Positions 44,450 through 55,700 of a stretch of 64,000 nucleotides of DNA are shown piece by piece; position 1 is the stretch's first letter; the number at the start of each line of letters is the position of its first letter. The notes under the pieces are model-generated. The model was not told where the DNA came from, did no database searches, and saw only the letters and a list, made by a program, of their open reading frames with translations. The position numbers and the translations under genes were made by a program. Source of the DNA: Syngnathus acus (Eukaryota > Chordata > Actinopteri > Syngnathiformes > Syngnathidae); the NCBI RefSeq assembly GCF_901709675.1, contig NC_051103.1, forward strand, positions 6,743,501 to 6,807,500, written 5' to 3'.

Positions 44450-45544
44450 ATGCCGTCCACCAGCAAGACCCTGCACTTCCTGTCCAGCGCGCTGGTCACC
44501 TGCATATCGGCGGGTCTCCTGGGCTTCGCCATGTCCACGGCATGGGCCACCAAGAGCATGGTGTGCGCCCGATACGGGAACGACGTCTTCAACGGCACCG
44601 CCTCGGTTACGCTGGAGATCTTCGGCGGTAGACTGCAACGGGATCTTTGTCCTCTCTTTGGAGCGCCCGTTGACTTCCAAGGTTGACATGTCTCATTTGT
44701 TATACTAACATCAAATAAGAGAAAACACAAGCAGGACTTGAGATCGTTTCTTGGCGTCCACGACATTTCTTCATTTCTGTTATTATTTCTAATGTGAACT
44801 GATACAATGTTAACGTCGGCAAGGATTTGACATAATTTGTATAACTGGTACAATTTCCAATGATGGAATGATAATAGATCAAATGCTAGCATGCTAGTAT
44901 GCAAACATGTAGCGAGAAAGCAACACTGGTTAAGAAATGACTTTTGTGTTGCCCTGGCAGTTTTCCCCAAGTTGATGGAGACTCAAGGTGTCCCGTTGGC
45001 GCTACACACCGTGACTTTGGTTCTGCTGGTGTTGTGTCTGCTGTGCTCGGCCCTCAGCATCCTTATCTCGTTGTACAATAGCGTCAGCAACCCGTACGAG
45101 ACGTACATGGGGCCTATCGGCGTCTACACCTGCAGTGCCCTGAGTGGTGAGACACGCTGTGTGGTGAAACACAAGCATTTGGCAAAAAATGACTTTACGG
45201 TTTCGGCCTATAGCGCCCCCTACTGCTCTAGCATGCACTTTACACTCCCTTTTTTCTTGCCTATAGCGTGCTTGTCTGTAGTGGTGCTCGTCATCTTCGT
45301 GGTGTACTTCAGCATGACCCCGGTGGCGGAGGACCTGGTGAGGAGCTTCTCCGAAAACGTCCCAGTGGAGCTGAAGATCACATCTTTCCAGATGGAGCTG
45401 GGCTACTACCTGCTGATCCCGTACGCGGCGCTGTCGCTGCTCGCCATCGGCCTCATCTATATGTACGACCGCGCCGCCTACACTCAGCGGCGCGAACAGC
45501 AGCGGCCCACCGAGGACGCCCCCAAGGAGATCATGATGTACTAG
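44450..45544 (+). CDS. clrn3: clrn3, clarin-3 tetraspan membrane protein
   Basis: Clarins are small four-pass membrane proteins related to the tetraspanin/claudin-like superfamily. Clarin-1 is needed in hair cells and photoreceptors, while clarin-3 is poorly characterised and expressed in epithelia. Exons are 44450-44681, 44961-45146 and 45267-45544, giving 231 residues (human CLRN3 226). The N-terminus MPSTSKTLHFLSS matches the clarin-3 start MPTTKKTL. A first membrane span follows. A sequon NGT sits in the first extracellular loop. SNPYETYMGPIGVYT is the conserved clarin segment before the third span. The tail ends in a short cytoplasmic segment rich in Arg, Gln and Pro. Phase is 1 at both junctions. 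Intron 45147-45266 is in frame without stops. The neighbours ptpre, foxi2 and dock1 support orthology with the human 10q26 gene. Confidence 0.93.
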
Positions 45545-48059
45545 CCGCCTCCCTAATTGAGGGAACGTCAATTAACTTATTGCAAATTGCGGGTTGGGGC
45601 TGTGAACTGTAAATAGTGATGCGAGTCCTCAAATTTGTAAATCACAATGTTGCTTCATCCTTTGTGAAATCTCTTTTTTGTTTGACCGACACTCGACACT
45701 ACGAGAAAAAGGCAACTCACCTCGTCCGAGTATTTTCGTGATGCAGTTCCCATTCAGAAGTGCCACTAAAAAAAAAAAGACGTTAAAAAAAAAAAAACAA
45801 CAACAAAGAAAGTGAAGGCAAAGGTTTTTGTCATGGCAGCTGCCGGCGTTGACGTGGCATCAGGGAGCCGAGGTGTCCCATGGCTCACCTGGACCGTGTT
45901 GGGACACGTCTCCTCTCGTAACGCCGGCTAACCGCCTTCAAAGAGCCTCTCGCACTTCAAGGCGGCTGCGGCGGGACCTGGCAATTTGCTTTTTGGGGCC
46001 AATATGGATTATGTTTCGGAGGATGTGCACTCGGCCGAGAGGAAACGGGAAGCGGGCCCCTCCGTTTGATCTGCCGATGAGGCAATTAGTCATCGTGTGC
46101 CGTTTTTTTTTTCAAAGTAGGATAAATGCCGGCTAAAGCTGATGCTGAGATCTTGTTGGACGAAGCAGAACTAAATTTCAAGATGAAGCGGGATAAAGTT
46201 TTTACGCTCTGCCTTCTCTCTGCGTGCACTCGAGGCCAACGACGAGGCGCTCCGTTCTCGGCCCTTCTATTGGCCAACAATGAGTACCGCTAAAGGTCTC
46301 ATGAGTCCACACTTTATCCGTCTTCCTTGCATTGCGTCTTTAAAGGCTACTTTATCTCACACCTTCTCACGTGTGCGTTCAAGTGTGGCGAAGCGTCCCG
46401 TGCTGCCCCCCCCTTCGGCAAAAAAAAACATTGAAAGCGATCCCCCCCTGCAAACATCATTAGAATAAAATCAGAGATGGCGGCTAATCTCTTCCTCTCG
46501 GGATGCTTTTGGGATTAAATGAAGATACTCTTATGTGATAGGATTAGAGAGGGCCACTTTTTGGACCTGTGAAACGCGACCCCGCCCTGTGAAATGGACA
46601 CCTCCAGCTGCAGGGCAGGTGGCGGGGATGGGGGGCGGGTCGATGGGGGGGTCTAGCAAGAAACTGGGTGACACTGATTTTTTTTTCAACATTCATGATA
46701 TTGTGTAGTTTTCGGATTATCTATCATTTCTGCATATTTAAAAAAAGCATATCAATTTTAAAAAGTGGTTGATAGCATCTGTAAAGTTTTGCTGTCCTCC
46801 CATGATAGTTTTTATTTACATACGAAAAATACGCAAGGAAAAAATAATAATAAAATGACCGTCATTTGTCTTCTTTTTTGCTGACCTTAAGGTTTCGTGC
46901 TTCCAATTGATCGTGTGTGCGCGCGTATAATGTGTGTATGTGTGCACGTGTGTCATCCATCACACCTGCCAATCAGCAGAGAAAGTGCTGCCTTGCCCCC
47001 TCATCCATCCATCAGGCTTTGCCGACTCACAAGAATAGCTGAGCGGGTTCTGGTCCACTCTAGCTTTCTTTCCGTGTGTGCGTGCACGCGCTTGCGTGCG
47101 TGCGTGTGTCCCTGCCACGCAGGTAAAGTGGAGAATTGGCTTCAGGTGCTTTGGAGAAGATGTTATCGCCTGTTAACAGAGGAATGACACCATAATGGAG
47201 CAGCAGGGGGGCAATTACCCCTCGCCCCCCGACCGTCCCCCCCACCCCTCCTCCTCCTTTCCAGCCCTCAGTGACAAATTAAGATTAATGGCAAAGATAT
47301 ACAAGGTGAGCAACCTGGAGTGCACCAGCTTTTTACATGTTTGGAGGGCATAAAAGACAACCTTGGTCCCTAAATTGCCCAGAAACTCAACACACCAAAA
47401 ATGGTTGGTTGTGTAATAAAGCACGGCTTTTTTTTTAACGAACAAAATGCAAAGTAACAGTTGATGTTTCCCATGAAGTAAGCCGACACCTGATAAGCGC
47501 TTCCACTACAACGTGTCCATTTCTGACAGAAGTGCCCCCGCCCCGCCCCCATGCTTTGCCTCCCCCCACCGATGTTTATGAATGGCCGTGAGAAGCCGAG
47601 CCATAAAGCTGTCAATCATCCCTTCCAACGGAGCTGGCTGCAGGGCCAGCACCGCTCCATCTTTCGAGCGGTTACAAATGAGCGCCTGCAACTCAATCCT
47701 GGACCCGCGTTTGGCTCCGGAAGCCGCCATTTGACCTTCTTAACCGCTCATTGGCAAACCGGACTGTCGGGATCGGCGAGCTGTCCTTTTGGGGGTTTGC
47801 ATCCTTGAAAAACGGCCTGGCTTTGACAAGCCCGCTGACGGAGACAAAATGGCGTTTGCGCCTCAACAATGGTGGCGCCCTGCAGGGGGCGTGGAGACAC
47901 ACCGTCTGACAGCTCGAGGGGTCCCCGCTCCACAGACGCGGCGGACCCCCGTCATGGCTACAATCTCTTTCCTCCAGCCCCACAATTTAAAAGTTAAACG
48001 ATTCCCAATCGGTGCAACAGGATGCCGATGATGCCGTTGAGCGCCAACTAGTGGCCTGG

Positions 48060-48480
48060 CGTGCAAATTGTAGCGACGGCGCGCCGATGTTTACACGCGG
48101 CCCCTATTCCCCCGGTCGGGATCGGAGGCGTCGTATTACGCCGTTTCGTAGATCACCCTTGACGCGAGGGCCCTTACAAGTTAGCCCTCGTCCCCGCGTT
48201 GCTGCTGGTGGGGGAAGAATGCGGCGGCAGGAAGCGCGGCGGATGGAGTTGGGCCTGATGACAATGGGGGGGCCGAGGCCGGGCCCGAGTGTCGCCCCGG
48301 GGTGAGCGAATGGAACCCCCTGGCCCCCGACCCCCGCCCGCTACACGTCGGCTCCGACCGCTGGTACGCTAAGTGTGTGTCGTCAGCGTGAAGCCCCCCC
48401 CCGCTATCCGTCCCCTGGCGTCCCAGCTCGCCTCTTCCGTCCGTCGTTGACGCCGGACGGCGAGGTGATGAGGTGACGCT
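48060..48480. other. CpG island without an adjacent gene
   Basis: By eye this block has roughly one CpG every eight to nine bases and high GC content, so CpG is near or above random expectation. The flanks are CpG-poor. It is 2.5 kb after clrn3 and 3.7 kb after the foxi2 stop codon, with no coding exon next to it. It could be an orphan island, an enhancer, or the promoter of a non-coding RNA. Confidence 0.45.
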
Positions 48481-51400
48481 TGAACGGGGTGAAGAGAGAC
48501 AGCCTTATCTGCGCCCTTCCTTCCTTTCCAAGCCAAACGACAAAGTTGTTCAACTTTTTGCTTTGATTTGTGAGCAAAATCTTGAGATTGGGTTTGAGTG
48601 ATTGAGTCAACTCACCAGCAGACGCTTGGCAGGCGGGAAACAATTCATCCCAAAAGAGGCTCCAAAAGTTTGGGACTTGGAGATTGCTGTCAAAGTAAAC
48701 ACAAGGCAAAGAGAATTACACACACGGGAAAAAGTAAAAAAAAAAACTAGCATTAATGTCATGTCAAGTAAAGAAAAATTGTATTTTTAGAATTTGTTTG
48801 ACCTCAATGGCGCCTAATTGGCTTTTCAAAAGAATGATGAGAAATGACGATGACTTTTTGGTTCATCGAATTCCCAAATCCCGGAACAACAAGTTGCAGC
48901 GCAGGATTCCGGGGAATCAAAGTCACTTAAGCGAGTGTCAAGTGATCCAGTTTCAGCCGTGATGGACTGGGAGGAGACGGACATCACTCAGGGATCCCCC
49001 AGGGAGGAAATTCCTTCAGGACTTAGTCGAGTTTCTTTCTTTTCTTTTTTTTTTTTTTTCCTTTTCCTGCTGCTGACTTCCCAAGCGTTAAGAGCCGTGA
49101 CTTTTCGGACGGCGCTGTAAAATGTGCGAGCGTGCGGCCGAAGGGCGAAAAGCTTTGTCGCTTGTCCTTTAAAAGCGCCGACTACGTCAGATCACATTTA
49201 AATGAGCAATTTGGACAAATCTTTTCTTTTTTAAAAGCAATTTCATTCTCATTCTGATTAAATGAAAAGAATTACTTGACAAAAATGCAAGTGTACATGT
49301 CACATGATGAACGGCGGACATGATTGGCACTCAACCAGCGTACCTTCTGGTCCACTTGTTCTGGAATCCAAAAACCCGAGAAGACGCCGTAAAACTGGAG
49401 CTGTATGGGAACGTGTTGAGTAGTGCTCATCGGCCGTGATTTATCCCGCCGCGTCTTTGCCACTTGAACGCGTGCAGACCTAAAACGTCAAGTACAGGTA
49501 AGCGTGACGACGTGAAATACGGCGGCGCCGTCAAGGCTTGTAATCCATACGTACCACCTGCTGCCGACTTTCTGGACGGCGGCCCGACGTCGCGCCGGCT
49601 CTACCGATGAAAGCGCTCCCTTTGGCCCGGCTCGTCCCCGAAAGCGTTGCAATCCTTTAAGTGTGACGCAACGCAGGAATGCCGACGCCGGGATGAAAAG
49701 GCCGCAAAGTCAGCTCTGGAGAATAAGATGCAATTAGAAATATCTAAAAATCGGTGGGATGCAGTGAAAAAGAAGATGTGCCAACTCTGTTTGGGGAAAA
49801 ACAAGCAAAGGTCAATTCCGGTAAGTTAGTAAAAATGGTCATGTTCCATTCCAGGGCATTGTGATTGTGTCATTATGTGGTGCCGCCTTGTCATTACTGT
49901 AGATTGCGCTCTTCATTAAAGCTGCGCCTGAGTGGGCACTTAAATATAGTGGCTGGGCGACATTGCTACGATTATGCTGTCAACTTTATTAAACAAAAAA
50001 AAATCTCATCATGCTGTTGCTTTATGAGCTCGAAGCGGTGGCTAAGAAGGAGCCAGCGGAGTCTGACACTCACACCCACACACACATCTATCTCCTCCAG
50101 GTGTCTTGGAAGCGAATCGGGGGCCTTGAAGTGGACTGAAGGATTAGGTGGCCGACACAAAAGGAGCATTTGAAAGAAGCTCGGCTGAGGTTGGGGAGGG
50201 GGGGGGCTGTTGAAAGGCTATCATTTAGGGCCTTGAGCCCCAGATCATCACAAGAACCCAAGGTCAAATGTTGATGGGGACCCCCCCCACACACACTTTA
50301 CGGGACTCTAAACAACTCTAGTGGGCAATCGTCGCCCATGTCCACATGACAGCAATGCTAGTTTTGTTAGCCCGTCTATGGGATTTTGCATTACGTGTTA
50401 ACGTTAGGCTAAGTGGACAAAACTTTGTGCTTGTTTTAAACATACAACTTGTGTCTTTATGGCCCTTAGTTTACATGGGGGTGTGTTGGTTGTAGAAGGG
50501 GGGGGGGTCGGTCTGGCCAGGTCTGTGAGTCTGTCTCCCCTCTGCTGTCTCTCTATTGGTATGCATCCCTCATAATAGAAGAGCAGGTAGGGGGTCTCAT
50601 TAGGGCCTGGGGGAAGTTTTGTTTTGAGGGCGAAGGGGGGGGGGGGGCACTATCACACATCCACACGCACACACATCATGGGAGCAGGTGAAACTCAGAC
50701 GTGTGCAAACCACTGAGATTTCCGGCTAGGGACACACATGGACACCCCCCCCCCTGTCCTTACAGCTACTTCCTGTGTCATCTGTCACCACTTCCTGTCT
50801 GTGCCAAGCAGGCAATGACAGCGTGCAGGTGCTTCAAGCTGTGTGCTGTCACCACGGACAGACCACAAAAAAAAAAAACACAGTCCTTTGACTTCTATTC
50901 GGTAACATAAAAGAAGACTACACAAGTTGTCTTTCTGGGAGCCTGTGAGAACTTTTTCCATAGTATTTTCTATATGGTGCACCTTCACCCCCAGTGTCTG
51001 TACTGCATGGAAACACATCAAAATGTGCATGTCCTGATGATGCATCCGTTTCATGAGTCTTGGATGAAACCCAGTCAGGTCATGCACATTGATGGACATT
51101 CTCCTCACTTGTCACTCACCCGCCTCTCCTGCGCCCACCCCCCTGCAGGCGGACATATATTACAGATCTTCCCTGCTCCCGGAGCTGTCGTCACATGTGC
51201 TGTCTTCACAAGCCAGAAAGCTCAACAACAGTAGATCACAACTTTGGACATTTGGGTCTTCAAAGCATCAGGGAATATTGACAGACACAAGCAAGAATCC
51301 GATGGATTCTTGTCATCATCTAAAATCAAAGCTAGAAGAGTCACTTTTGCCAACTGATGTAAATAAACATTTTCTGGCCACAAACTTTGGAATGTTGTCT

Positions 51401-51961
51401 GTCATTGCGCTTTGTTCCCAGATAATGGCACAAAAGGTGTCCCCGGGCTTGGATGCTTTGTTCCCACATCTTCAATATTTTCATCGGAGCGCAGGAGGGG
51501 AGCGCCCCTGATGCCAAGTGGCCATTGTGCTCTCCTTTTCACGCAGCGCTTCGGTGAACTCAATTATCCCGCCGACAAGCGGCGCTTCCTCCGCTTCCAC
51601 ATTGTCGGACGCTCTTCCGTAAGGGAGCGAGCAAAAGCTGCATGCGTGCGTGATGTTCAGGAACAGCCGTGCGGGGGACAGGTGCAAATATTCCCCTCAT
51701 GTCCACGTGAAACTGGACAGAGACAAAAAGCTGAACTTGTGAACCGGGGCGAGGTTGGAGGGGGGCTCGTAGGCCCGATTGGGGGTGACAGGCGGAAAAT
51801 GTCTGTGGTTTACACACTTTGATGCCTTACAGCCACTTGACTGTAGACAGCCTGGCAGAATTTTTTGGTTTTTGCAGGGGGGCTGGCTTTATTTGGGGTG
51901 GTCATAAAATGGGAACATGAGAATAATTACAAATGGGAAGCACATGTAAAAAAAAAAGGCT

Positions 51962-51967
51962 TTTATT
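51962..51967 (-). terminator. foxi2 poly(A) signal
   Basis: Plus-strand TTTATT gives AATAAA on the foxi2 strand, about 190 bases after the stop codon. It is the first canonical hexamer in that direction. Confidence 0.5.
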
Positions 51968-52157
51968 CAAAAGGCAATGAGTTTAAATAAAACAAAATAC
52001 ATGATACTTACAAAAATAATGTGTACAAGTGTTTAAATCCGAAGATGTGATATTGCAACACCATTGTGGATTTTTTTTTATGATACAAGCAAAACACAAA
52101 AATACAAGTGGCTACTTTAAATGAGATAAATTAGTCATCTTTTTAGGTGAATCCACA

Positions 52158-53437
52158 TTAAACTTCGGTTCCTTCCCGGCCGTATATGAGGTTGTTGACT
52201 GTGAAGTGATTGCTGAGGTTGTAGTAGTTCATTCTGCTGTCAGACAGCAAGGAGGGCGAGTAGGAGCCAAGTCCGGACACGCCCTCGCGGCCTTGGGACA
52301 GCTCCGTGCCCAAGTCCCGATCCGGTATCCTCGTGGAGGCCTCGGCTCCGGTAGTCAACATCGCGTTGACGCTGGACATGAATCCGGCGAAGCACGGACT
52401 GTGATCGGTCGAGTTGGACGGCGACGAGCGCGGCTCCGTGGAGGCCGGCGAAGCGCGCAGACTGGGCGGGGACGAGCTCAGCAGGCTGGCCGTGTCCGAC
52501 AGCTTGTGCTGCGCGTCTAAATCGGGCTTTTCAGCAGGGGTGCTGATGTCGGTTCGCCTCTTGCGCTTGCGTCGAAAGTTGCCGTTGTCGAACATTTTTT
52601 CGCAATTGGGGTCCAGCGTCCAGTAGTTGCCCTTGCCTGGGAGGAGGAAAGTGAACGGAATTGTTAAAAAAACAACAACACTAATAATTGTATTTGTAAA
52701 AAACTGGAATTAGTTGGGTCCAATATAAAATGTGCACATTTCATTAACCTAGCGATTCAAACACGCGAGTTTCCTTCTAATGAGTTAAATGAATGCATGC
52801 GTAAAAGCGCGCAGCACTCACCGGGGTCGTCCTCATCCCGAGCCACCTTCTTGAAACAGTCGTTAAGAGACAAATTGTGCCGGATCGAGTTCTGCCAGCC
52901 GGCTTTGCTCTTCTTGTAAAACGGAAAGTTTTCGGCGACGTATTGGTAAATCTGACTCAGGGTCAGTTTCTTGTCTTGCGCGTTCTGGATGGCCATGGCG
53001 ATCAACGCGGAGTACGAGTACGGAGGCCGGACCATCTTAAAGAGCTCCTGCTGGCTGGAGATGGATAACCAGCTCATGTCGGGGCCTCCAAGTCCGCCGG
53101 GCGCCCCCAAAAGCTGCCGCTGGCTCCCAGAACCGTAACCTGGGGATTGCAAGTAAGTGGAAGCTGCAGCAGCGCCTCCGCCGCCGCCCAGGTAGGGCGA
53201 AGCGGGGGAGTTGTTGAGCCACAGGTAAGGATTGGTGGGCGGGGCGGCGTAGTCACTCAAGCCGTAGCCGGAGGGGTGGTTGGCAGCTCTTTGGGGGTGG
53301 TGGAGGTGGTGGAGGTTCTGGTGCTGGTAAACGCCGTAGTTGTCACAATACACGGCCATGTCCAGGAGATCGTGCGCGGGGTTTGAGCTGCTGTTACTCT
53401 GCTGGCTGGAGGTTTGCTGCGCTCCGAACGCGTTCAT
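52158..53437 (-). CDS. foxi2: foxi2, forkhead box I transcription factor
   Basis: A nuclear transcription factor of the FoxI class, which acts in otic placode, epibranchial and ionocyte development. Exons are 53437-52822 and 52636-52158, split inside the forkhead domain (DEDDPG/KGNYW), giving 364 residues. The forkhead domain spans about 136-230 and includes [32 protein letters not shown] and [21 protein letters not shown]. It is followed by the basic stretch RRKRKRR, a nuclear localisation signal. The C-terminus ends YGREGTEV, the FoxI-class tail. [10 protein letters not shown] before the domain and the position beside dock1 and clrn3 favour foxi2 over foxi1 or foxi3. The N-terminus is rich in Ser, Gln, His and Gly, with a Gly5-Ala4 run. 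The start is the first in-frame ATG; the longer frame upstream begins at GTG. Single-intron structure is usual for the class. Confidence 0.93.
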
Positions 53438-53512
53438 AATCCGCACAAAACAAAAACAACCACCGTCGACGCGTTCCCGACTCGACTGAACTCCTATTCC
53501 GGCGAGGGAGGC

Positions 53513-53521
53513 GTATTTATG
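53513..53521 (-). promoter_or_regulatory. TATA-like box of foxi2
   Basis: On the minus strand CATAAATAC lies about 75 bp upstream of the foxi2 ATG, a suitable distance for a TATA element with a short 5' UTR. It is a weak match to TATAAA and is supported by position only. Confidence 0.35.
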
Positions 53522-55273
53522 GACAAGGGGCCAGGTGGAGCCCCCCGGCAGTTTTTTTGGGGGGTTTTGAAAGGGGTTCGGTCACACCTCCTTTTTCAAT
53601 CGGGCCCAATCTGCCTTTCAATGAGCACCGATACCATCTACATTTGATGAAGATACCATCTTCTTTGAGCACAGATACAGCACTTTTTTACTCCGTTTTT
53701 TTCCCCTTACAGTACCTCGGCGCCAAAGTGGAGCCAATATAATTACATCAAAATGGAAAATGCTATATAATAAACATAATACTTTTAAATGTGAAACTTT
53801 GCACAAAATGGCAGAACAACACTTCATACAGGTGTCATTTGAAGAATTTACTTTTTTGTGGTTATTTTTTTTTCCTTTTACCTATGATCTGACTTTTAAA
53901 TGGATAATTATTCATTGGAAAAAATGTAAATATTTTGTTGAAGTGTGACCCAAAAGCAATTAAATAATAAATTTGACCAAGAGGCGTTTTGGTAACATTG
54001 AACTGGTACTGTGTTGATTGTAGTTCAACTGTACAAACATTTAGAAATAATTTTAACCAGTTATTTAGGCGAAAATGTTTGTGCAATACCTTCTGACTGA
54101 ATCCCTTTTTAAATAGTTTTGAATGTTCTGACATTCAAGTTCATTTTCAAACAGTGTTCTAAATATTACAGTGGCCAACAAAAATATTAATCATACTTTT
54201 AGGACAGACTCCTTTTTTTTTTGGGTCAAAAAAATCAAGTTTGCCTTATTAAACACATTAACTTGCAAGTGAGGTGCAGTTATTAATGTTGTCCACTAGA
54301 GGTCAGTGTCAGTATGTTTCATTGGAGTAATGGTGACTTTTAGGTGTGTGTGCTTTAAAGACTGACTGGTGTTTACAAATGAGAATGTAAAGTTGGTTCG
54401 CTACGTCAAGGGTATGCCTAAAAGTACACGTGTGTTTTTCCCCTGAGGGAATACTCTAAAATGACAGATGTTAAACAGGCCCAAACATGACAAACTGTTG
54501 TAAATCCAAAGTAATAACAGCGTGTGTGTGTTCAATGTTAATTGCGGCGAGCAAGTCATTAGCAAACTTCCCAATTGGGAGCAATCGCACTCTGACACCT
54601 CTTGCCTTTGTTGACAAAACAGCTTGTTGATGGACTTAACCCAACAGCGAGCAAGCAATTTGATTAGACGAGAGGCGTTCCGAGAGTGATGGCAGACATT
54701 ACAGTTTGAATCAGTTTGTTTTGATGAGTCAATGGACTTACCTCTGTTCTTGGCGATCATTGGCAAATCGTTGTCGTCTCCTCTTCAAAATATCTTGATA
54801 CACTTGTGAATTCATTTTTGCATCGACTGAAGCAAGCAGAGTGTGCAAAGCGGGCCCATACCACGATGCTCCTAGCACCGTGCATCACAGCTGGAGGAGG
54901 TTTCAAGACTTTTTTTTCCCCTTCATGCATTGGTGTTGTGTGTTCCTCTCAAATATTTCAACTTTGGTTTTCGTCTGCTCTCAGAATTTTCCGTTGGCGT
55001 TCTGTTATGAAGAATGCTTTGAATATAGGTTAGCTGTCAAAAAGTAAAAGACAAAGACAAATATGGCATTTCCATTCTCTAGGTCCAAGAACCAAGTAGG
55101 GTCACTTAGGCACCACTGTAAACAATTGAAGAAAATTTGACTGTGATGCCCAAGTCACAACTGTAAAAATCGCAATGAACTTGGGGGGGAAAAAAAACGA
55201 ATAATTTTTGTCCGAAGTGCAATCAGGAGGCAGCAGACATGTCTTGCTTTTCAAAATCCATACACTGTGAATG

Positions 55274-55279
55274 TTTATT
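55274..55279 (-). terminator. candidate dock1 poly(A) signal
   Basis: Plus-strand TTTATT reads AATAAA on the dock1 strand, about 420 bases beyond the stop codon. Confidence 0.4.
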
Positions 55280-55700
55280 CAAAAGTGGTGTCAGTAGTGA
55301 ATTTGGAGCAGTTCATAATGAAAATCATATGCGTGTTTAGTAAGCTGCTTTGTGCACGCCAAACTTTTCACCGGTAAAAGTCACGCGACAGCCCTTTTTT
55401 TTTTTTTTTTGGTTTGATTCTAAAGTTGTAAAAATGCCTCATGTGATCTAAGAATGCGTTATTACAAACAATGGTGTAGAAAACCCAAAATAAAATCATA
55501 TATACAAACCTCTGTACATACATAGCAGGATATTGAAGTTGATGACTGGAAAGGGAGAATTTCAAAAGAACCGCAATGAGGTACTCATCTTGTCACGGTG
55601 GGTCGGGAGTGGCAGGAATGTGTGTCGTCGAGTGTGCGTGTGCTTTGGGAGGGGGCGGTCGTCATTGTTGCGCTGCTCTCGGTTGTCGGCGTCGTTGCGC

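Larger units (their letters stand above)
45545..52157. other. intergenic region between clrn3 and foxi2
   Basis: About 6.6 kb without a coding exon that I can recognise. Visible content: an A-rich patch (45767-45812), purine/pyrimidine tracts, CA/TG-rich DNA (46915-47110), a CpG-dense block (48060-48480), a CTCF-like GCAGGGGGCG (47881-47890), G runs at 50498-50507 and 50635-50647, and the foxi2 3' UTR at the right edge. Because foxi2 is a developmental regulator, enhancers are plausible here. Confidence 0.6.
53438..55700. other. intergenic region between foxi2 and dock1
   Basis: Holds the foxi2 promoter on the left and the dock1 3' UTR on the right. The middle (53640-54200) is AT-rich. A T run lies at 55396-55411. 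A CCACTAGAGGTC word near 54293 is one base from a CTCF core. No coding exon was recognised. Confidence 0.6.

Noticed and set aside
51412-51822. 136-codon plus-strand frame between clrn3 and foxi2
   Set aside because: No recognisable domain or splice structure; composition is that of intergenic DNA.
54170-54225. Possible end of a Tc1/mariner element (TACAGTGGCCAACAAAAATATT)
   Set aside because: Only one end resembles a Tc1 terminus, with no matching inverted end or transposase trace.
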